From assembly GCA_900468535.1 (NCBI GenBank), contig UBTY01000012.1, positions 222,478 to 286,477 on the forward strand: 64,000 bases of DNA. Reading direction: 5' to 3'. Below, one piece after another: positions 53,812 to 63,183 of the stretch. Under the pieces are notes generated by a model that worked only from the letters and a program-made list of their open reading frames with translations, did not search any database and was not told where the DNA came from. Source of the DNA: Hyphomicrobiales bacterium (lineage in GTDB: Bacteria; Pseudomonadota; Alphaproteobacteria; Rhizobiales; Rhizobiaceae). Position numbers and translations under genes: made by a program. Every line of letters starts with the position of its first letter. The first letter of the stretch is position 1.

Positions 53812-54849
53812 ATGAGATGGAAGCGCACCGTTCAGCTTCTGGACGTTCATGCCGAGGGCGAGATCGGCAAGGTCGCCATTGGCGGCGTGCCGAAGATTCC
53901 CGGCAATACGGTTGCCGAGCAGCTTCATTGGCTGAACACTGATCCCAAGGGTCAGGAGCTTCGCCGCTTTCTCTGCCTCGAACCGCGTGGCGCGCCGATC
54001 GGCTCCGTCAATCTCCTGTTGCCTCCGAAGCATCCGGAGGCAGATGCCGCCTTCATCATTCTTCAGCCGGATCAGGCGCATGCGAGTTCGGGGTCGAATT
54101 CGATCTGCGTCACCACCGCTCTCCTCGAAGCCGGCATCGTCGAGATGCAGGAGCCGGAAACCATCGTGACGCTGGAAACGGCGGCTGGCCTTGTGAAGGC
54201 GCGGGCGACCTGCCGCGACGGCCGTTGCGAGAAGGTGACGCTGACCATGGTGCCATCCTTCGTGCATGAGCTTGATGTCGCGGTGGAAACGCCGGAGTGG
54301 GGCAGGATCACCGTCGACCTCTGCTATGGCGGCATTTTCTACGCTCTTGTCGATGTCGGTCAGGTCGGTCTCACCATCGAGAAGGCCAATGCCGCCGAGC
54401 TCGTGCGTGCGGGCATGGTTCTCAAGGATCTCATCAACCGCAGCATTTCGGTCGTGCATCCCGAAATTCCAGCTATCTCGGGCGTTGCCTACGTCATGTT
54501 CCGCGATCTGGAAGCAGACGGCACAGTGCGCACCTGCACGACCATGTGGCCCGGCCGCGCCGATCGCTCGCCCTGTGGGACCGGCAACTCAGCCAACCTC
54601 GCGACCCTGCATGCAAGGGGCAAGGCAAAGGTCGGCGACGTCTTCAAGTCGCGTTCGATCATCGATTCGGAATTCGAGGTCGGGCTGCTGGCGGAAACGA
54701 CCGTTGCCGGGCGCCCGGCCATCATCCCGACGATAGCGGGCCGCGGCTTCACCTTCGGGCTGTCCCAGGTCGCGCTTGATCCGTTCGATCCTCATCCGGG
54801 CGGCTTTGCCCTGACTGACGTTTGGGGGCCGCAAGCCGGCGATATCTGA
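53812..54849 (+). CDS. Proline racemase family protein with Ser/Cys active-site pair
   Basis: A 345-residue member of the proline racemase superfamily (diaminopimelate epimerase-like fold). The second catalytic Cys is retained: Cys255 in DRSPCGTGNSAN. At the first site, where racemases have M-C-G-H-N-S-I, this protein has S-S-G-S-N-S-I: Ser93 for Cys and Ser95 for His. In this superfamily Ser/Cys pairs have been linked to 4-hydroxyproline epimerase and 3-hydroxyproline dehydratase activities, but the missing His makes the reaction here uncertain. ATG 53812 has GGAG 7 bases before it. It ends 2 bases from the convergent RbsD/FucU gene. Confidence 0.88.
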   Translation: MRWKRTVQLLDVHAEGEIGKVAIGGVPKIPGNTVAEQLHWLNTDPKGQELRRFLCLEPRGAPIGSVNLLLPPKHPEADAAFIILQPDQAHASSGSNSICVTTALLEAGIVEMQEPETIVTLETAAGLVKARATCRDGRCEKVTLTMVPSFVHELDVAVETPEWGRITVDLCYGGIFYALVDVGQVGLTIEKANAAELVRAGMVLKDLINRSISVVHPEIPAISGVAYVMFRDLEADGTVRTCTTMWPGRADRSPCGTGNSANLATLHARGKAKVGDVFKSRSIIDSEFEVGLLAETTVAGRPAIIPTIAGRGFTFGLSQVALDPFDPHPGGFALTDVWGPQAGDI

Positions 54850-54851
54850 GG

Positions 54852-55334
54852 TCAGTAGGTGAAGGGATCGACCTCGGCCTTGTCAGGTGCGCTGTCGCCT
54901 GATTTGGCCGGATAGATCACTCCTTTGCGCAGGATGATGTTGGCGTAAAGCCGAGGCTCGCTGGTCTGGATCAGAGCGTGGGCCTCGCGAACTCGACCGT
55001 AGAAATCCTGCCCGACCAGCGGGACCACCTTCTGGTGCGGCTCGTGCCGGGCGCAGCAGTCGATCATCTCTTCGTGCACGGGGTCGAGCCGGTCGCGATC
55101 GGCCTTCACCGTGGACCGAAAGATCGCTTCGGGGACGAAATCGTCGATTGGCAGCACACTCAGCACGGCATCGAGCGCGGCCACGATCCCGTGGCCATCA
55201 AGGCGGATTAGCCGTCGCGCGTGTTCGACGCCCGGATAGTTGCCGTCGACAATGGCGATCTCGTCGCCGTGGCCCATGGCGCGCAGCGTCGACAGCAGTT
55301 TTGGTCCGAGAAGTGGATTAAGGCCCTTCAGCAT
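54852..55334 (-). CDS. RbsD/FucU family sugar mutarotase
   Basis: A 160-residue protein of the RbsD/FucU family, which interconverts sugar anomers (ribose pyranose/furanose, or fucose alpha/beta). Family motifs are MLKGLNPLLGPKLLSTLRAMGHGDEIAIVDGNYP with the catalytic His in MGHGDEI, and the C-terminal EPRLYANIILRKGVI. Length and the YANIILRKGV end favour the FucU branch. It overlaps the upstream ROK regulator gene by 17 bases and so belongs to the sugar locus; it probably supplies the anomer needed after uptake by the frc system. Confidence 0.87.
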   Translation of the reverse strand: MLKGLNPLLGPKLLSTLRAMGHGDEIAIVDGNYPGVEHARRLIRLDGHGIVAALDAVLSVLPIDDFVPEAIFRSTVKADRDRLDPVHEEMIDCCARHEPHQKVVPLVGQDFYGRVREAHALIQTSEPRLYANIILRKGVIYPAKSGDSAPDKAEVDPFTY

Positions 55335-56565
55335 TGTCGACCTCCTTGAAGAGTACGTTCTGATCCGTCAGGTATCGGGCAAAGATCGGCAGGCTTGCGC
55401 CGCCGATCGCGCGGGCCTGGGCGCCGACCGCGCCCTCGATGATATCGGGCATGACGACGCCTTGAAGATCGAGCTTATCGGCCTCGGCGATGGTCGCCTT
55501 CACGATCCGCTCGCGCACCCAATCCGGAAAGCCGCCATCGATAACGGCGGCACTGAAGTCGATGATCGAGGCGGCGGCGACGATCGCCTGCGCCAATGCC
55601 CTTGCCGTGTCCTGTATCCAGTTTTCGAGAGGTTCGCCGAAATCGATCCAGTCGTCGGCCGAATACCAGAGTGGCTGAGGATCGATATCTCGCTCGCGCA
55701 GCATGTTCTCGAGTACGAAAATCGATGCGACTTCGAGAAGCTGCAGCGTTTCGCCGTTCTTGCCGCGAACGGGGAGGGGACCGATGGCGCCCGCCGTGCC
55801 CGTGCGTCCTGAAAAGATCGCCGAATTGAGAACGATGCCGCCGCCGATGAAGGAACCGATGAAGAAGTAGACGAAGTCGGGGTAGGAGGGGCCGTTGCCG
55901 AACACCAGTTCCGCGCCGCATGCGCTCGTGGCGTCGTTCTGCAGGAACACCGGCAGCGAAAGGCGTGACGTGACCTCCGTTTGCAGATCAACATCCCGCC
56001 AGACATCCATAGCACCCTTGGGAGATCCGACTTCCTCCTCCCAGTTCCAGAGCTCGAACGGGGCGGCGATGCCGACACCAGCGATGCGGCTGCGTTCCTC
56101 GGCGCTCAGGCGAGCCTCCAGTTCGGCAATGCCTGTTGTGATGAAATCCAGAAACTCTCCGGGCAGAGGATAGGCGTAGGTTTTCCGCTTCTGCATGCGG
56201 ATGCGACCGACGAAGTCCATCAGCACGAGGTCCGCACTGCGGCGGCCCATCTTGACCCCGAACGAGTAGACGGCATCCGGATTGAGCCGCATGGGGATGG
56301 ACGGCTGGCCGACACGTCCGCGCACGGGCTCGCCCCGGGAAAGCAGTCCTTCCTTCTCCAGTTGCCGCATGATGACCGAGACTGTCTGCGCCGAGAGGCC
56401 GGTTCGGCGGGCAATATCCGCCTTCGACTGGGAGCCGTGAAGGCGTACCAGCGATAATACAAGCCGCTCGTTATAGGCGCGCACCCTGATCTGGTTTGCG
56501 CCGCCTGCCGGACTGAGAATCGGTTGTTGAACCGACGCTTGAGCCGGTCCACCTGTGGACGACAT
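55318..56565 (-). CDS. frcR: ROK-family transcriptional regulator of the frc sugar locus
   Basis: A 415-residue ROK protein with an N-terminal winged helix-turn-helix (about 30-90, SKADIARRTGLSAQTVSVIM) and a C-terminal sugar-kinase-like domain (from about 100, with FFIGSFIGGGIVL). The CxCGxxGC zinc motif typical of glucokinases and NagC/Mlc is absent, so it is likely not a sugar kinase. It is divergent from frcB across 234 bases and matches the known frcR-frcBCAK arrangement of Sinorhizobium, where it represses the operon. GGGAGGAG precedes the ATG. Its end overlaps the mutarotase gene. Confidence 0.88.
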   Translation of the reverse strand: MSSTGGPAQASVQQPILSPAGGANQIRVRAYNERLVLSLVRLHGSQSKADIARRTGLSAQTVSVIMRQLEKEGLLSRGEPVRGRVGQPSIPMRLNPDAVYSFGVKMGRRSADLVLMDFVGRIRMQKRKTYAYPLPGEFLDFITTGIAELEARLSAEERSRIAGVGIAAPFELWNWEEEVGSPKGAMDVWRDVDLQTEVTSRLSLPVFLQNDATSACGAELVFGNGPSYPDFVYFFIGSFIGGGIVLNSAIFSGRTGTAGAIGPLPVRGKNGETLQLLEVASIFVLENMLRERDIDPQPLWYSADDWIDFGEPLENWIQDTARALAQAIVAAASIIDFSAAVIDGGFPDWVRERIVKATIAEADKLDLQGVVMPDIIEGAVGAQARAIGGASLPIFARYLTDQNVLFKEVDNAEGP

Positions 56566-56621
56566 TGGCCACTCCTCCCGTTTATCGGCCTATGCCCTAT
56601 TTTCTCCAAGCATGCCACAGC

Positions 56622-56678
56622 GAATTAATAATTCAATTGGATTTATTTATTGACAAGGCGTTTTCTTTCGCTCTTAAT
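56622..56678 (+). promoter_or_regulatory. frcB promoter with candidate ROK operator
   Basis: TTGACA (56650-56655), 17 bases, then CTTAAT (56673-56678). Just upstream an AT-rich imperfect palindrome centred on CAATTG (56634-56639), with AATAATT to its left and GATTTATT to its right, overlaps the -35 region and resembles ROK (NagC/Mlc-type) operators. The FrcR protein is the obvious candidate to bind it. Confidence 0.5.
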
Positions 56679-56799
56679 TACCCTCGTCAAAGGGCACGGA
56701 ACGGCTTGGAGGAGGCCGTCGGCGAGACTGCAGGCGTTCTCGTGCTCATTAAATCCGGCACCGCCAGGGGGTGGGTCGGCTAATCTCTGGGAGGAGTAA

Positions 56800-57825
56800 A
56801 TGAAGAAATCAGTGCTTTCCGCCGCGCTTGGCGCGCTTGCTCTCGGTGTCGCATTCTCGGCGCCGGCAATGGCCGCGGACGTGTCCGCCTGCCTCATCAC
56901 CAAGACCGACACCAATCCCTTCTTCGTCAAGATGAAGGAAGGCGCGACCGCAAAGGCCAAGGAACTCGGCGTGACGCTGAAGTCCTATGCCGGCAAGATC
57001 GATGGTGACAGCGAAAGCCAGGTAGCTGCGATCGAAAGCTGCATCGCCGATGGTGCCAAGGGTATCCTGATCACGGCCTCCGATACAAAGGGTATCGTTC
57101 CCTCGGTCAAGAAGGCACGCGATGCTGGTGTCCTCGTTATCGCTCTCGACACGCCGCTCGATCCGGCCGACTCCGCCGATGCGACCTTCGCCACCGACAA
57201 CCTGCTCGCCGGCAAGCTGATCGGCCAGTGGGCAAAGGAAACCATGGGCGACAAGGCGAAGGACGCCAAGGTTGGCTTCCTCGACCTCACGCCGTCGCAG
57301 CCGACCGTCGACGTCCTGCGCGACCAGGGCTTCATGATCGGCTTCGGCATTGATCCGAAGGATCCGAACAAGATCGGCGACGAAGACGACGCCCGCATCG
57401 TCGGCCACGATGTCACGAACGGCAACGAAGAAGGTGGCCGCAAGGCCATGGAAAACCTTCTCCAGAAGGATCCAAGCATCAACGTCATCCACACGATCAA
57501 CGAACCGGCCGCAGTTGGCGCTTATCAGGCGCTGAAGGCTGTCGGCATGGAAAAGAACGTCCTGATCGTTTCGGTTGACGGCGGTTGCCCGGGTGTCAAG
57601 TCCGTCGCTGACGGCGTGATTGGTGCCACCTCGCAGCAGTATCCGCTGATGATGGCTTCGCTCGGTATCGAGGCGATCAAGAAGTTCGCGGACGGCGGCG
57701 AAAAGCCGAAGCCGACCGAAGGCAAGTCCTTCTTCGACACCGGCGTTTCGCTGGTCACCGACAAGCCGGTCCCCGGCGTGAAGTCGATCGACACGAAGGA
57801 AGGCACTGCCAAGTGCTGGGGCTAA
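56800..57825 (+). CDS. frcB: Sugar ABC transporter periplasmic binding protein FrcB
   Basis: A 341-residue type I periplasmic binding protein. The signal peptide is [19 protein letters not shown] with cleavage near APAMAA; the mature part has the CUT2 ribose-binding-like fold: [34 protein letters not shown], and [18 protein letters not shown]. FrcB binds fructose (and mannose/ribose) in Sinorhizobium. GGGAGGAG precedes the ATG. A stable hairpin follows the gene, suggesting the binding protein is made in excess of the permease. Confidence 0.93.
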   Translation: MKKSVLSAALGALALGVAFSAPAMAADVSACLITKTDTNPFFVKMKEGATAKAKELGVTLKSYAGKIDGDSESQVAAIESCIADGAKGILITASDTKGIVPSVKKARDAGVLVIALDTPLDPADSADATFATDNLLAGKLIGQWAKETMGDKAKDAKVGFLDLTPSQPTVDVLRDQGFMIGFGIDPKDPNKIGDEDDARIVGHDVTNGNEEGGRKAMENLLQKDPSINVIHTINEPAAVGAYQALKAVGMEKNVLIVSVDGGCPGVKSVADGVIGATSQQYPLMMASLGIEAIKKFADGGEKPKPTEGKSFFDTGVSLVTDKPVPGVKSIDTKEGTAKCWG

Positions 57826-57847
57826 ATCCCGCTATCTGAATTTGCTG

Positions 57848-57873
57848 CCGGCCGGGGGTCGTTCCTCGGCCGG
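57848..57873 (+). other. Intercistronic hairpin between frcB and frcC
   Basis: Stem CCGGCCGGGG (57848-57857) with CCTCGGCCGG (57864-57873), one G-T pair and a 6-base loop, followed by TTTCG. Probably protects the frcB mRNA 3' end or causes partial termination. Confidence 0.65.
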
Positions 57874-57975
57874 TTTCGACCGACCAGCCACTGTCTCAGA
57901 AACCGGCGCGCAAAGACCGACACAATATGAGCAGGGCTTCCGTGCGCGGTTTGGCGCGAAAGCGGAGGAGGAAAA

Positions 57976-59040
57976 ATGACCGGAGCACAGGAATTCGAAC
58001 GGGTGCTGGACGGCAGCGACAAGAGTGTCGCGTCGTTCGATAACCAGAGCGTACCATTCGTGAAGCGCGCTCAGCACTTCCTGCACTCGACGCCGGCGGC
58101 CGTGCCGCTGATCGTGCTGGTGCTGTCAATCATCATCTTCGGCATCGCGATCGGCGGACGGTTCTTCTCGTCCTACACGCTGACGCTCATTCTTCAGCAG
58201 ATCGCTATCGTCGGTATCCTCGGCGCGGCGCAGACGCTGGTCATCCTGACGGCCGGTATCGACCTTTCGATCGGTGTCATCATGGTCATCTCGGCTGTTA
58301 TCATGGGCAACTGTGCGATCACCTACGGCATTCCGACGCCGATCGCCGTGCTCGCCGGATTGCTGGTCGGTGGCCTCTGCGGATTGCTGAACGGCTTCCT
58401 GGTGGCAATCATGAAGCTACCGCCGTTCATCGTGACGCTTGGCACCTGGAATATCGTCATGGCGACGAATTTCATCTACTCCGCCAACGAGACGATCCGC
58501 GATACGGATGTCGACGCCCAAGCGCCGCTCCTGCATTTCTTCGCGATCAGCTTCCGTCTCGGAAGCGCGGTGCTGACGCTTGGCGTCATCGCCATGGTGC
58601 TCTTGGTGCTTGTCCTCTGGTACATCCTCAACCACACGGCCTGGGGGCGGCATGTCTACGCGGTCGGCGACGACCCGGAAGCGGCCAAACTGTCAGGCAT
58701 CCAGACGAAAAGCGTGCTGCTGACGGTCTATACCGTCTCCGGCGTGATCGCCGCCTTCGCCGCCTGGGTTTCCATCGGTCGCAACGGTTCGATCTCACCC
58801 TCTTCGGCAGTGACGGATTACAATCTTCAGGCCATTACCGCGACTGTCATCGGCGGTATCTCGCTCTTCGGCGGTCGCGGCTCGATCCTTGGCACGCTGT
58901 TCGGTGCGATGATCGTCGGCGTCGTCTCCATGGGTCTCAATATGCTCGGCGCCGATCCCCAGTGGAAGGTGTTGCTTACGGGCGTGCTTATCATCGCCGC
59001 AGTCGCAATCGACCAGTGGATCAGAAAGGTGTCGGTGTAA
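57976..59040 (+). CDS. frcC: Sugar ABC transporter permease FrcC
   Basis: A 354-residue inner-membrane permease of the BPD_transp_2 (RbsC-type, CUT2) family. About ten hydrophobic segments are spread from residue 45 to 350; family motifs are LTAGIDLSIGVIM, PPFIVTLGTWNIVM and GRHVYAVGDDPEAAKLSGI. A 40-residue N-terminal cytoplasmic part precedes the first helix. GGAGGAGGAAAA precedes the ATG. It follows frcB by 150 bases and precedes frcA by 1 base. Confidence 0.93.
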   Translation: MTGAQEFERVLDGSDKSVASFDNQSVPFVKRAQHFLHSTPAAVPLIVLVLSIIIFGIAIGGRFFSSYTLTLILQQIAIVGILGAAQTLVILTAGIDLSIGVIMVISAVIMGNCAITYGIPTPIAVLAGLLVGGLCGLLNGFLVAIMKLPPFIVTLGTWNIVMATNFIYSANETIRDTDVDAQAPLLHFFAISFRLGSAVLTLGVIAMVLLVLVLWYILNHTAWGRHVYAVGDDPEAAKLSGIQTKSVLLTVYTVSGVIAAFAAWVSIGRNGSISPSSAVTDYNLQAITATVIGGISLFGGRGSILGTLFGAMIVGVVSMGLNMLGADPQWKVLLTGVLIIAAVAIDQWIRKVSV

Positions 59041-59041
59041 T

Positions 59042-59824
59042 ATGGCAAACGAACCCCTCCTCTCGGCTCGCGGGCTCGTCAAGCGCTACGGACGCGTTAC
59101 CGCTCTCGACCACGCTGATTTCGATCTCTATCCCGGCGAGATCCTCGCCGTGATCGGTGACAACGGCGCCGGCAAATCGTCGCTTATCAAGGCGATCTCC
59201 GGTGCAATCAGTCCCGACGAGGGCGAGATCAGGCTGGAAGGAAAGCCGGTCAACTTCAAATCGCCGATGGAGGCGCGTGAAGCCGGCATCGAAACGGTGT
59301 ACCAGAACCTCGCCCTGTCGCCGGCTCTCTCGATCGCCGACAACATGTTCCTCGGCCGCGAGATCCGGCGGCCGGGTATACTCGGCAGCGTGTTCCGCAT
59401 GCTCGATCGCCCGGCAATGGAGAAGCGCGCACGAACCAAGCTCTCCGAGCTCGGCCTGATGACCATCCAGAACATCAACCAGGCCGTGGAAACACTGTCG
59501 GGCGGCCAGCGCCAGGGTGTGGCCGTGGCGCGTGCTGCCGCCTTCGGATCGAAGGTTGTCATCATGGACGAACCGACGGCTGCTCTCGGCGTCAAGGAAA
59601 GCCGCAAGGTGCTGGAGTTGATCCTGGACGTGCGTTCGCGCGGCTTGCCGATCGTGCTGATCTCGCACAATATGCCGCACGTGTTCGAGGTTGCCGACCG
59701 CATCCATATTCACCGGCTCGGTCGTCGCCTCACGGTCATTAACCCGAAGGAATACACGATGTCCGATGCGGTCGCTTTCATGACCGGCGCCAAGGCCGTT
59801 CCGACTGAACCGGTTGCCGCATGA
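59042..59824 (+). CDS. frcA: Sugar ABC transporter ATP-binding protein FrcA
   Basis: A 260-residue single-domain ATPase, unlike the double-domain RbsA/MglA. Walker A is GDNGAGKSS, the Q-loop lies in TVYQNLALSPALSIADNMF, the signature is LSGGQRQGVAVARA and Walker B VVIMDEPTAALGVKE. It energises FrcC. Its stop overlaps the frcK start by 4 bases. Confidence 0.93.
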   Translation: MANEPLLSARGLVKRYGRVTALDHADFDLYPGEILAVIGDNGAGKSSLIKAISGAISPDEGEIRLEGKPVNFKSPMEAREAGIETVYQNLALSPALSIADNMFLGREIRRPGILGSVFRMLDRPAMEKRARTKLSELGLMTIQNINQAVETLSGGQRQGVAVARAAAFGSKVVIMDEPTAALGVKESRKVLELILDVRSRGLPIVLISHNMPHVFEVADRIHIHRLGRRLTVINPKEYTMSDAVAFMTGAKAVPTEPVAA

Positions 59825-60447
59825 GCGCAACGATCGACGAAATCGCCGGCGACATCATCCGCCGCGCCGGCGATGCAAAGCGGTTCCTGATTGCCATCGC
59901 CGGTCCCCCCGGCGCTGGCAAGTCGACGATGGCCGACAACGTCGCCCACGCCCTCAAATCAAGAGGCGAAACGGCGGAAGTGCTGCCGATGGATGGCTTC
60001 CACATGGACAATGCCATCCTCATCGAACGCGGCCTGCTGGCGCGCAAGGGTATCCCGGAAACCTTCGATGTTCGCGGGTTTCTCGATATCATCCGGGCGG
60101 TGCGACCCGCCGATCAGGAAGTGCTCATCCCCGTCTTCGACCGCTCCCGCGAACTCGCGATCGCCTCGGCGCGCGTCGTCTCGCCGGAACATCGCTTTAT
60201 CATCGTCGAAGGCAATTATTTGCTGTTCAGTCAGGGTAAGTGGGCCGAACTCGAGGGTATCTTCGACTATTCGGTCATGCTCGCTCCGCCGATCGAGGTG
60301 CTCGAGGAGCGGCTGTGGGCGCGCTGGCGCGGCTACCAGCTCAGCGAAGAGCAGGCGAGCGCCAAGGTCTACGGCAACGATCTGCCGAACGGACGCCTCA
60401 TCCTTGAGAACCGCCGCCGCGCCGACGTGACGCTCGAGATAGCCTGA
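59821..60447 (+). CDS. frcK: FrcK, uridine-kinase-like nucleoside/sugar kinase of the frc operon
   Basis: A 208-residue P-loop kinase of the uridine kinase/PanK fold, with Walker A AGPPGAGKST and a substrate-site segment MDGFHMDNAILIERGL. The FrcK name follows the identical position in the S. meliloti frcBCAK operon. It is not needed for transport in that species, and its substrate is unknown; fructose or a fructose-derived compound is a guess. ATG overlaps the frcA stop. Confidence 0.88.
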   Translation: MSATIDEIAGDIIRRAGDAKRFLIAIAGPPGAGKSTMADNVAHALKSRGETAEVLPMDGFHMDNAILIERGLLARKGIPETFDVRGFLDIIRAVRPADQEVLIPVFDRSRELAIASARVVSPEHRFIIVEGNYLLFSQGKWAELEGIFDYSVMLAPPIEVLEERLWARWRGYQLSEEQASAKVYGNDLPNGRLILENRRRADVTLEIA

Positions 60448-60589
60448 GCCTTTGTGGCTTGGGGTTTCCCCGGCACCTTTGATGCTCCCCCGGTTGATAC
60501 CGCGGCGGCCAAAGTGTTTGCCATCGAGCCGGTCGGGGTGATAATGCGCTGGGCGAACGTCTACAGCCCAGTCCGCGGAGTTTCAGCGC

Positions 60590-61630
60590 ATGCAATCGAT
60601 CACCATCCGTCGCCCCGATGACTGGCACCTGCACCTGCGCGACAGCGCCATGCTGGAAGGCGTGATCGGCGACACGAGCCGCTACTTTGCCCGCGCGATC
60701 ATCATGCCCAACCTCGTGCCGCCGGTTGTGACCACGGCCGATGCGGAAGCGTATCGCGGCCGCATCATGGCTGCCCTGCCGAAAGGCGACAGCTTCCAGC
60801 CGCTGATGACGCTTTATCTGACGGAACATACCAACCCCGATGACGTCGAGGCGGGAAAGAAGAGCGGCCTGATCACCGCGGTCAAGCTTTACCCGGCTGG
60901 TGCGACGACCAATTCGCATGGCGGCGTGCGCGATATCGAGAAGGCGATGCCGGTGCTGGAGCGCATGGCCAAGATCGGCCTCCCGCTCTGCGTCCACGGC
61001 GAGGTGACCACACCTGACGTCGATATCTTCGATCGCGAGGCGGTCTTCATCGAAACGGTTCTCGATCCGCTGCGCAAGCGGCTGCCGGAGCTGAAGGTGA
61101 CGATGGAACACGTCACCACCAAGGACGGCATCGATTACATCAAGTCCGCGAAAGCCAATCTCGCGGGATCGATCACGACACATCATCTGATCATCAACCG
61201 CAACGCCATCCTCGTCGGTGGCATCCGGCCGCATTATTATTGCCTGCCGGTCGCCAAGCGCGAAAACCACCGCCTTGCTCTCCGCGCCGCGGCGACGAGC
61301 GGGAACCCGCGTTTCTTCCTTGGCACGGACTCGGCGCCGCACGTCGATCCGCTGAAGGAATGCGCCTGCGGCTGCGCCGGTATCTACACGTCGATCAACA
61401 CGATGAGCTGCCTCGCGCATGTCTTCGAGCAGGATGGCGCCCTCGATAAGCTGGAAGCGTTCGCGTCGCTGAACGGTCCGGCCTGGTACGGCCTTCCCGT
61501 TAACGAGGAAACAATAACACTCGTCAAGCGGGATGCTCCCGTCAGCTTCCCTGCGAAGGTCGAAACCGGTGCAGGGCCGGTTACCGTGTTCGACCCAATG
61601 TTTCCGCTGCATTGGGACGTCAAGCGCTAG
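60590..61630 (+). CDS. pyrC: Dihydroorotase
   Basis: PyrC cyclises carbamoyl-aspartate to dihydroorotate in pyrimidine synthesis, with two zinc ions. The 346-residue class II enzyme has the HLHLRD metal-binding motif (13-18), the carboxylated Lys region [27 protein letters not shown] and LGTDSAPH. The length equals that of E. coli PyrC. It lies 142 bases after frcK; whether it is co-transcribed is not clear. Confidence 0.95.
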   Translation: MQSITIRRPDDWHLHLRDSAMLEGVIGDTSRYFARAIIMPNLVPPVVTTADAEAYRGRIMAALPKGDSFQPLMTLYLTEHTNPDDVEAGKKSGLITAVKLYPAGATTNSHGGVRDIEKAMPVLERMAKIGLPLCVHGEVTTPDVDIFDREAVFIETVLDPLRKRLPELKVTMEHVTTKDGIDYIKSAKANLAGSITTHHLIINRNAILVGGIRPHYYCLPVAKRENHRLALRAAATSGNPRFFLGTDSAPHVDPLKECACGCAGIYTSINTMSCLAHVFEQDGALDKLEAFASLNGPAWYGLPVNEETITLVKRDAPVSFPAKVETGAGPVTVFDPMFPLHWDVKR

Positions 61631-61816
61631 ACCTTTTCTGGTCTCACGTGATTTTTACTGCCGTTCTTCTATGAGAGCGGCACGGAAGTGCTATGGGCGC
61701 AACCGTACTGATTTAATTGCATGATTTTTTAACGAAATAAGTAAGACATTCGTCATCGCGGACCCCTTAGGCTCCGCACGAATGAGGGGCGCGGCGATTG
61801 CTGCGATTTTTAGAGC

Positions 61817-62995
61817 ATGACGCTTGATTATAATTCCCTATTGATGGCGCTCGCCGTTTCCACGACGTGCCTTGCCGTAACGCTGTTGGGTAGCTGGTTT
61901 GCCCGCCGCGCCGAAACGTTTCTTTTGACGGGAACGCTCGGCCTTACGCTCATTGTTGCTGGCATCGTCGTTTACGGCCTGTATGTCGATGATCCCAAGA
62001 TAGCCTTTGCTGTCGCCTCGTTCGTGCTTTTCCATGCCGGTTTTGCCGCTCTTTGGGGTGCCGGCAGCCAGTTCCTCGCCGGCACCTTGCCGCGTGCAGC
62101 AACAGTCGCCTGCGCACTCGCGGCAATGCTTGTTTCGATACCGCCGATGCTGGCTGGTTACGATGGTCTCGGATTCATCGCCGAAAACATCGCGATCGCC
62201 GCCATGCTGTTTGGCACCGCCCATCACTATTGGCGCGCGCGCGCCGAGGCGCCGGCTCCGTTAATGGGAATAACCGCACTCTATTGCCTCACGGCGACGT
62301 CCTTCGTGATGTGCGCCGGCGTTCTGATCGCGGATGGCAAGATGGTTCTTGGCACTGCTCCGAGCAATTGGGCGGAGGATGTCAGCATTGCCGTCTCCAT
62401 CGCCAGCATGACGGGCATCGGCGCCCTGTCGCTGGCGTTGCATCAGTGGCGCCTTGCCGCCCGCCACCGCCTGGACGCGATCACGGATCCGTTGACTGGT
62501 CTCCTGAACCGGCGAGCGCTTTTCGATCGTCACGGACACGGCACCATGGGGGCAACGACCGCGGTCCTGATTTTCGACCTCGATCACTTCAAGTCCATCA
62601 ACGACACCTTCGGCCACGCCGGCGGCGATCGTGTTTTGAAGGTCTTCGCAGCCGAACTTGCCGCAAACTGTAGGGCAGGCGACATCGCCGCCCGTCTTGG
62701 TGGCGAGGAGTTTGCGCTGGTGCTCAACGAAACCATGCCCGGCCGTGCCGAGCTGGTCGCGGAACGCATCCGCCGGGCGTTTGCCAAGCGCGACATCTAT
62801 CTCGATGACGAAACGCTGAACTGCACGGTCAGCGTCGGCGTCGCGCCGGGCCTCTCTACCCCTCTCGACTTTGATGCCATGCTCAGCGCAGCCGACAAGG
62901 CGCTCTACGCTGCCAAGCGGGCAGGACGAAACAGGATTGAGCTCGCCAGCCATCTCCATGCCGTGCCGGCCGGCGCCGTTCGCACGGGCTCTTGA
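61817..62995 (+). CDS. Membrane diguanylate cyclase (GGDEF)
   Basis: A 392-residue protein with about six N-terminal membrane segments (from about 7 to 205) and a C-terminal GGDEF domain. The active-site motif is GGEEF (295-299), and the inhibitory site RxxD is RAGD (286-289), five residues before it, so c-di-GMP feedback inhibition is expected. DLDHFKSINDTFGHAGGD is also present. It makes c-di-GMP from two GTP and probably tunes motility and biofilm. The membrane sensor is of unknown ligand. Upstream region (61631-61816) holds no recognised element. Confidence 0.93.
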   Translation: MTLDYNSLLMALAVSTTCLAVTLLGSWFARRAETFLLTGTLGLTLIVAGIVVYGLYVDDPKIAFAVASFVLFHAGFAALWGAGSQFLAGTLPRAATVACALAAMLVSIPPMLAGYDGLGFIAENIAIAAMLFGTAHHYWRARAEAPAPLMGITALYCLTATSFVMCAGVLIADGKMVLGTAPSNWAEDVSIAVSIASMTGIGALSLALHQWRLAARHRLDAITDPLTGLLNRRALFDRHGHGTMGATTAVLIFDLDHFKSINDTFGHAGGDRVLKVFAAELAANCRAGDIAARLGGEEFALVLNETMPGRAELVAERIRRAFAKRDIYLDDETLNCTVSVGVAPGLSTPLDFDAMLSAADKALYAAKRAGRNRIELASHLHAVPAGAVRTGS

Positions 62996-63183
62996 TCGGA
63001 CAGATCTCCTCACCTAATGTTGGCGCTGGCCGGATGCGGCCTGCCGCCCCGCGGCGCGAAAGCGCTATGGTGAATGCATCCAGACACATCCTTCACATCC
63101 CTTGCCGTTTGGCGATTGATGGCGAACGGGTCAGCAGACGCGGGCACTGATCATCCTGTTTGCCGCCAACGGAAGGAAGACAC

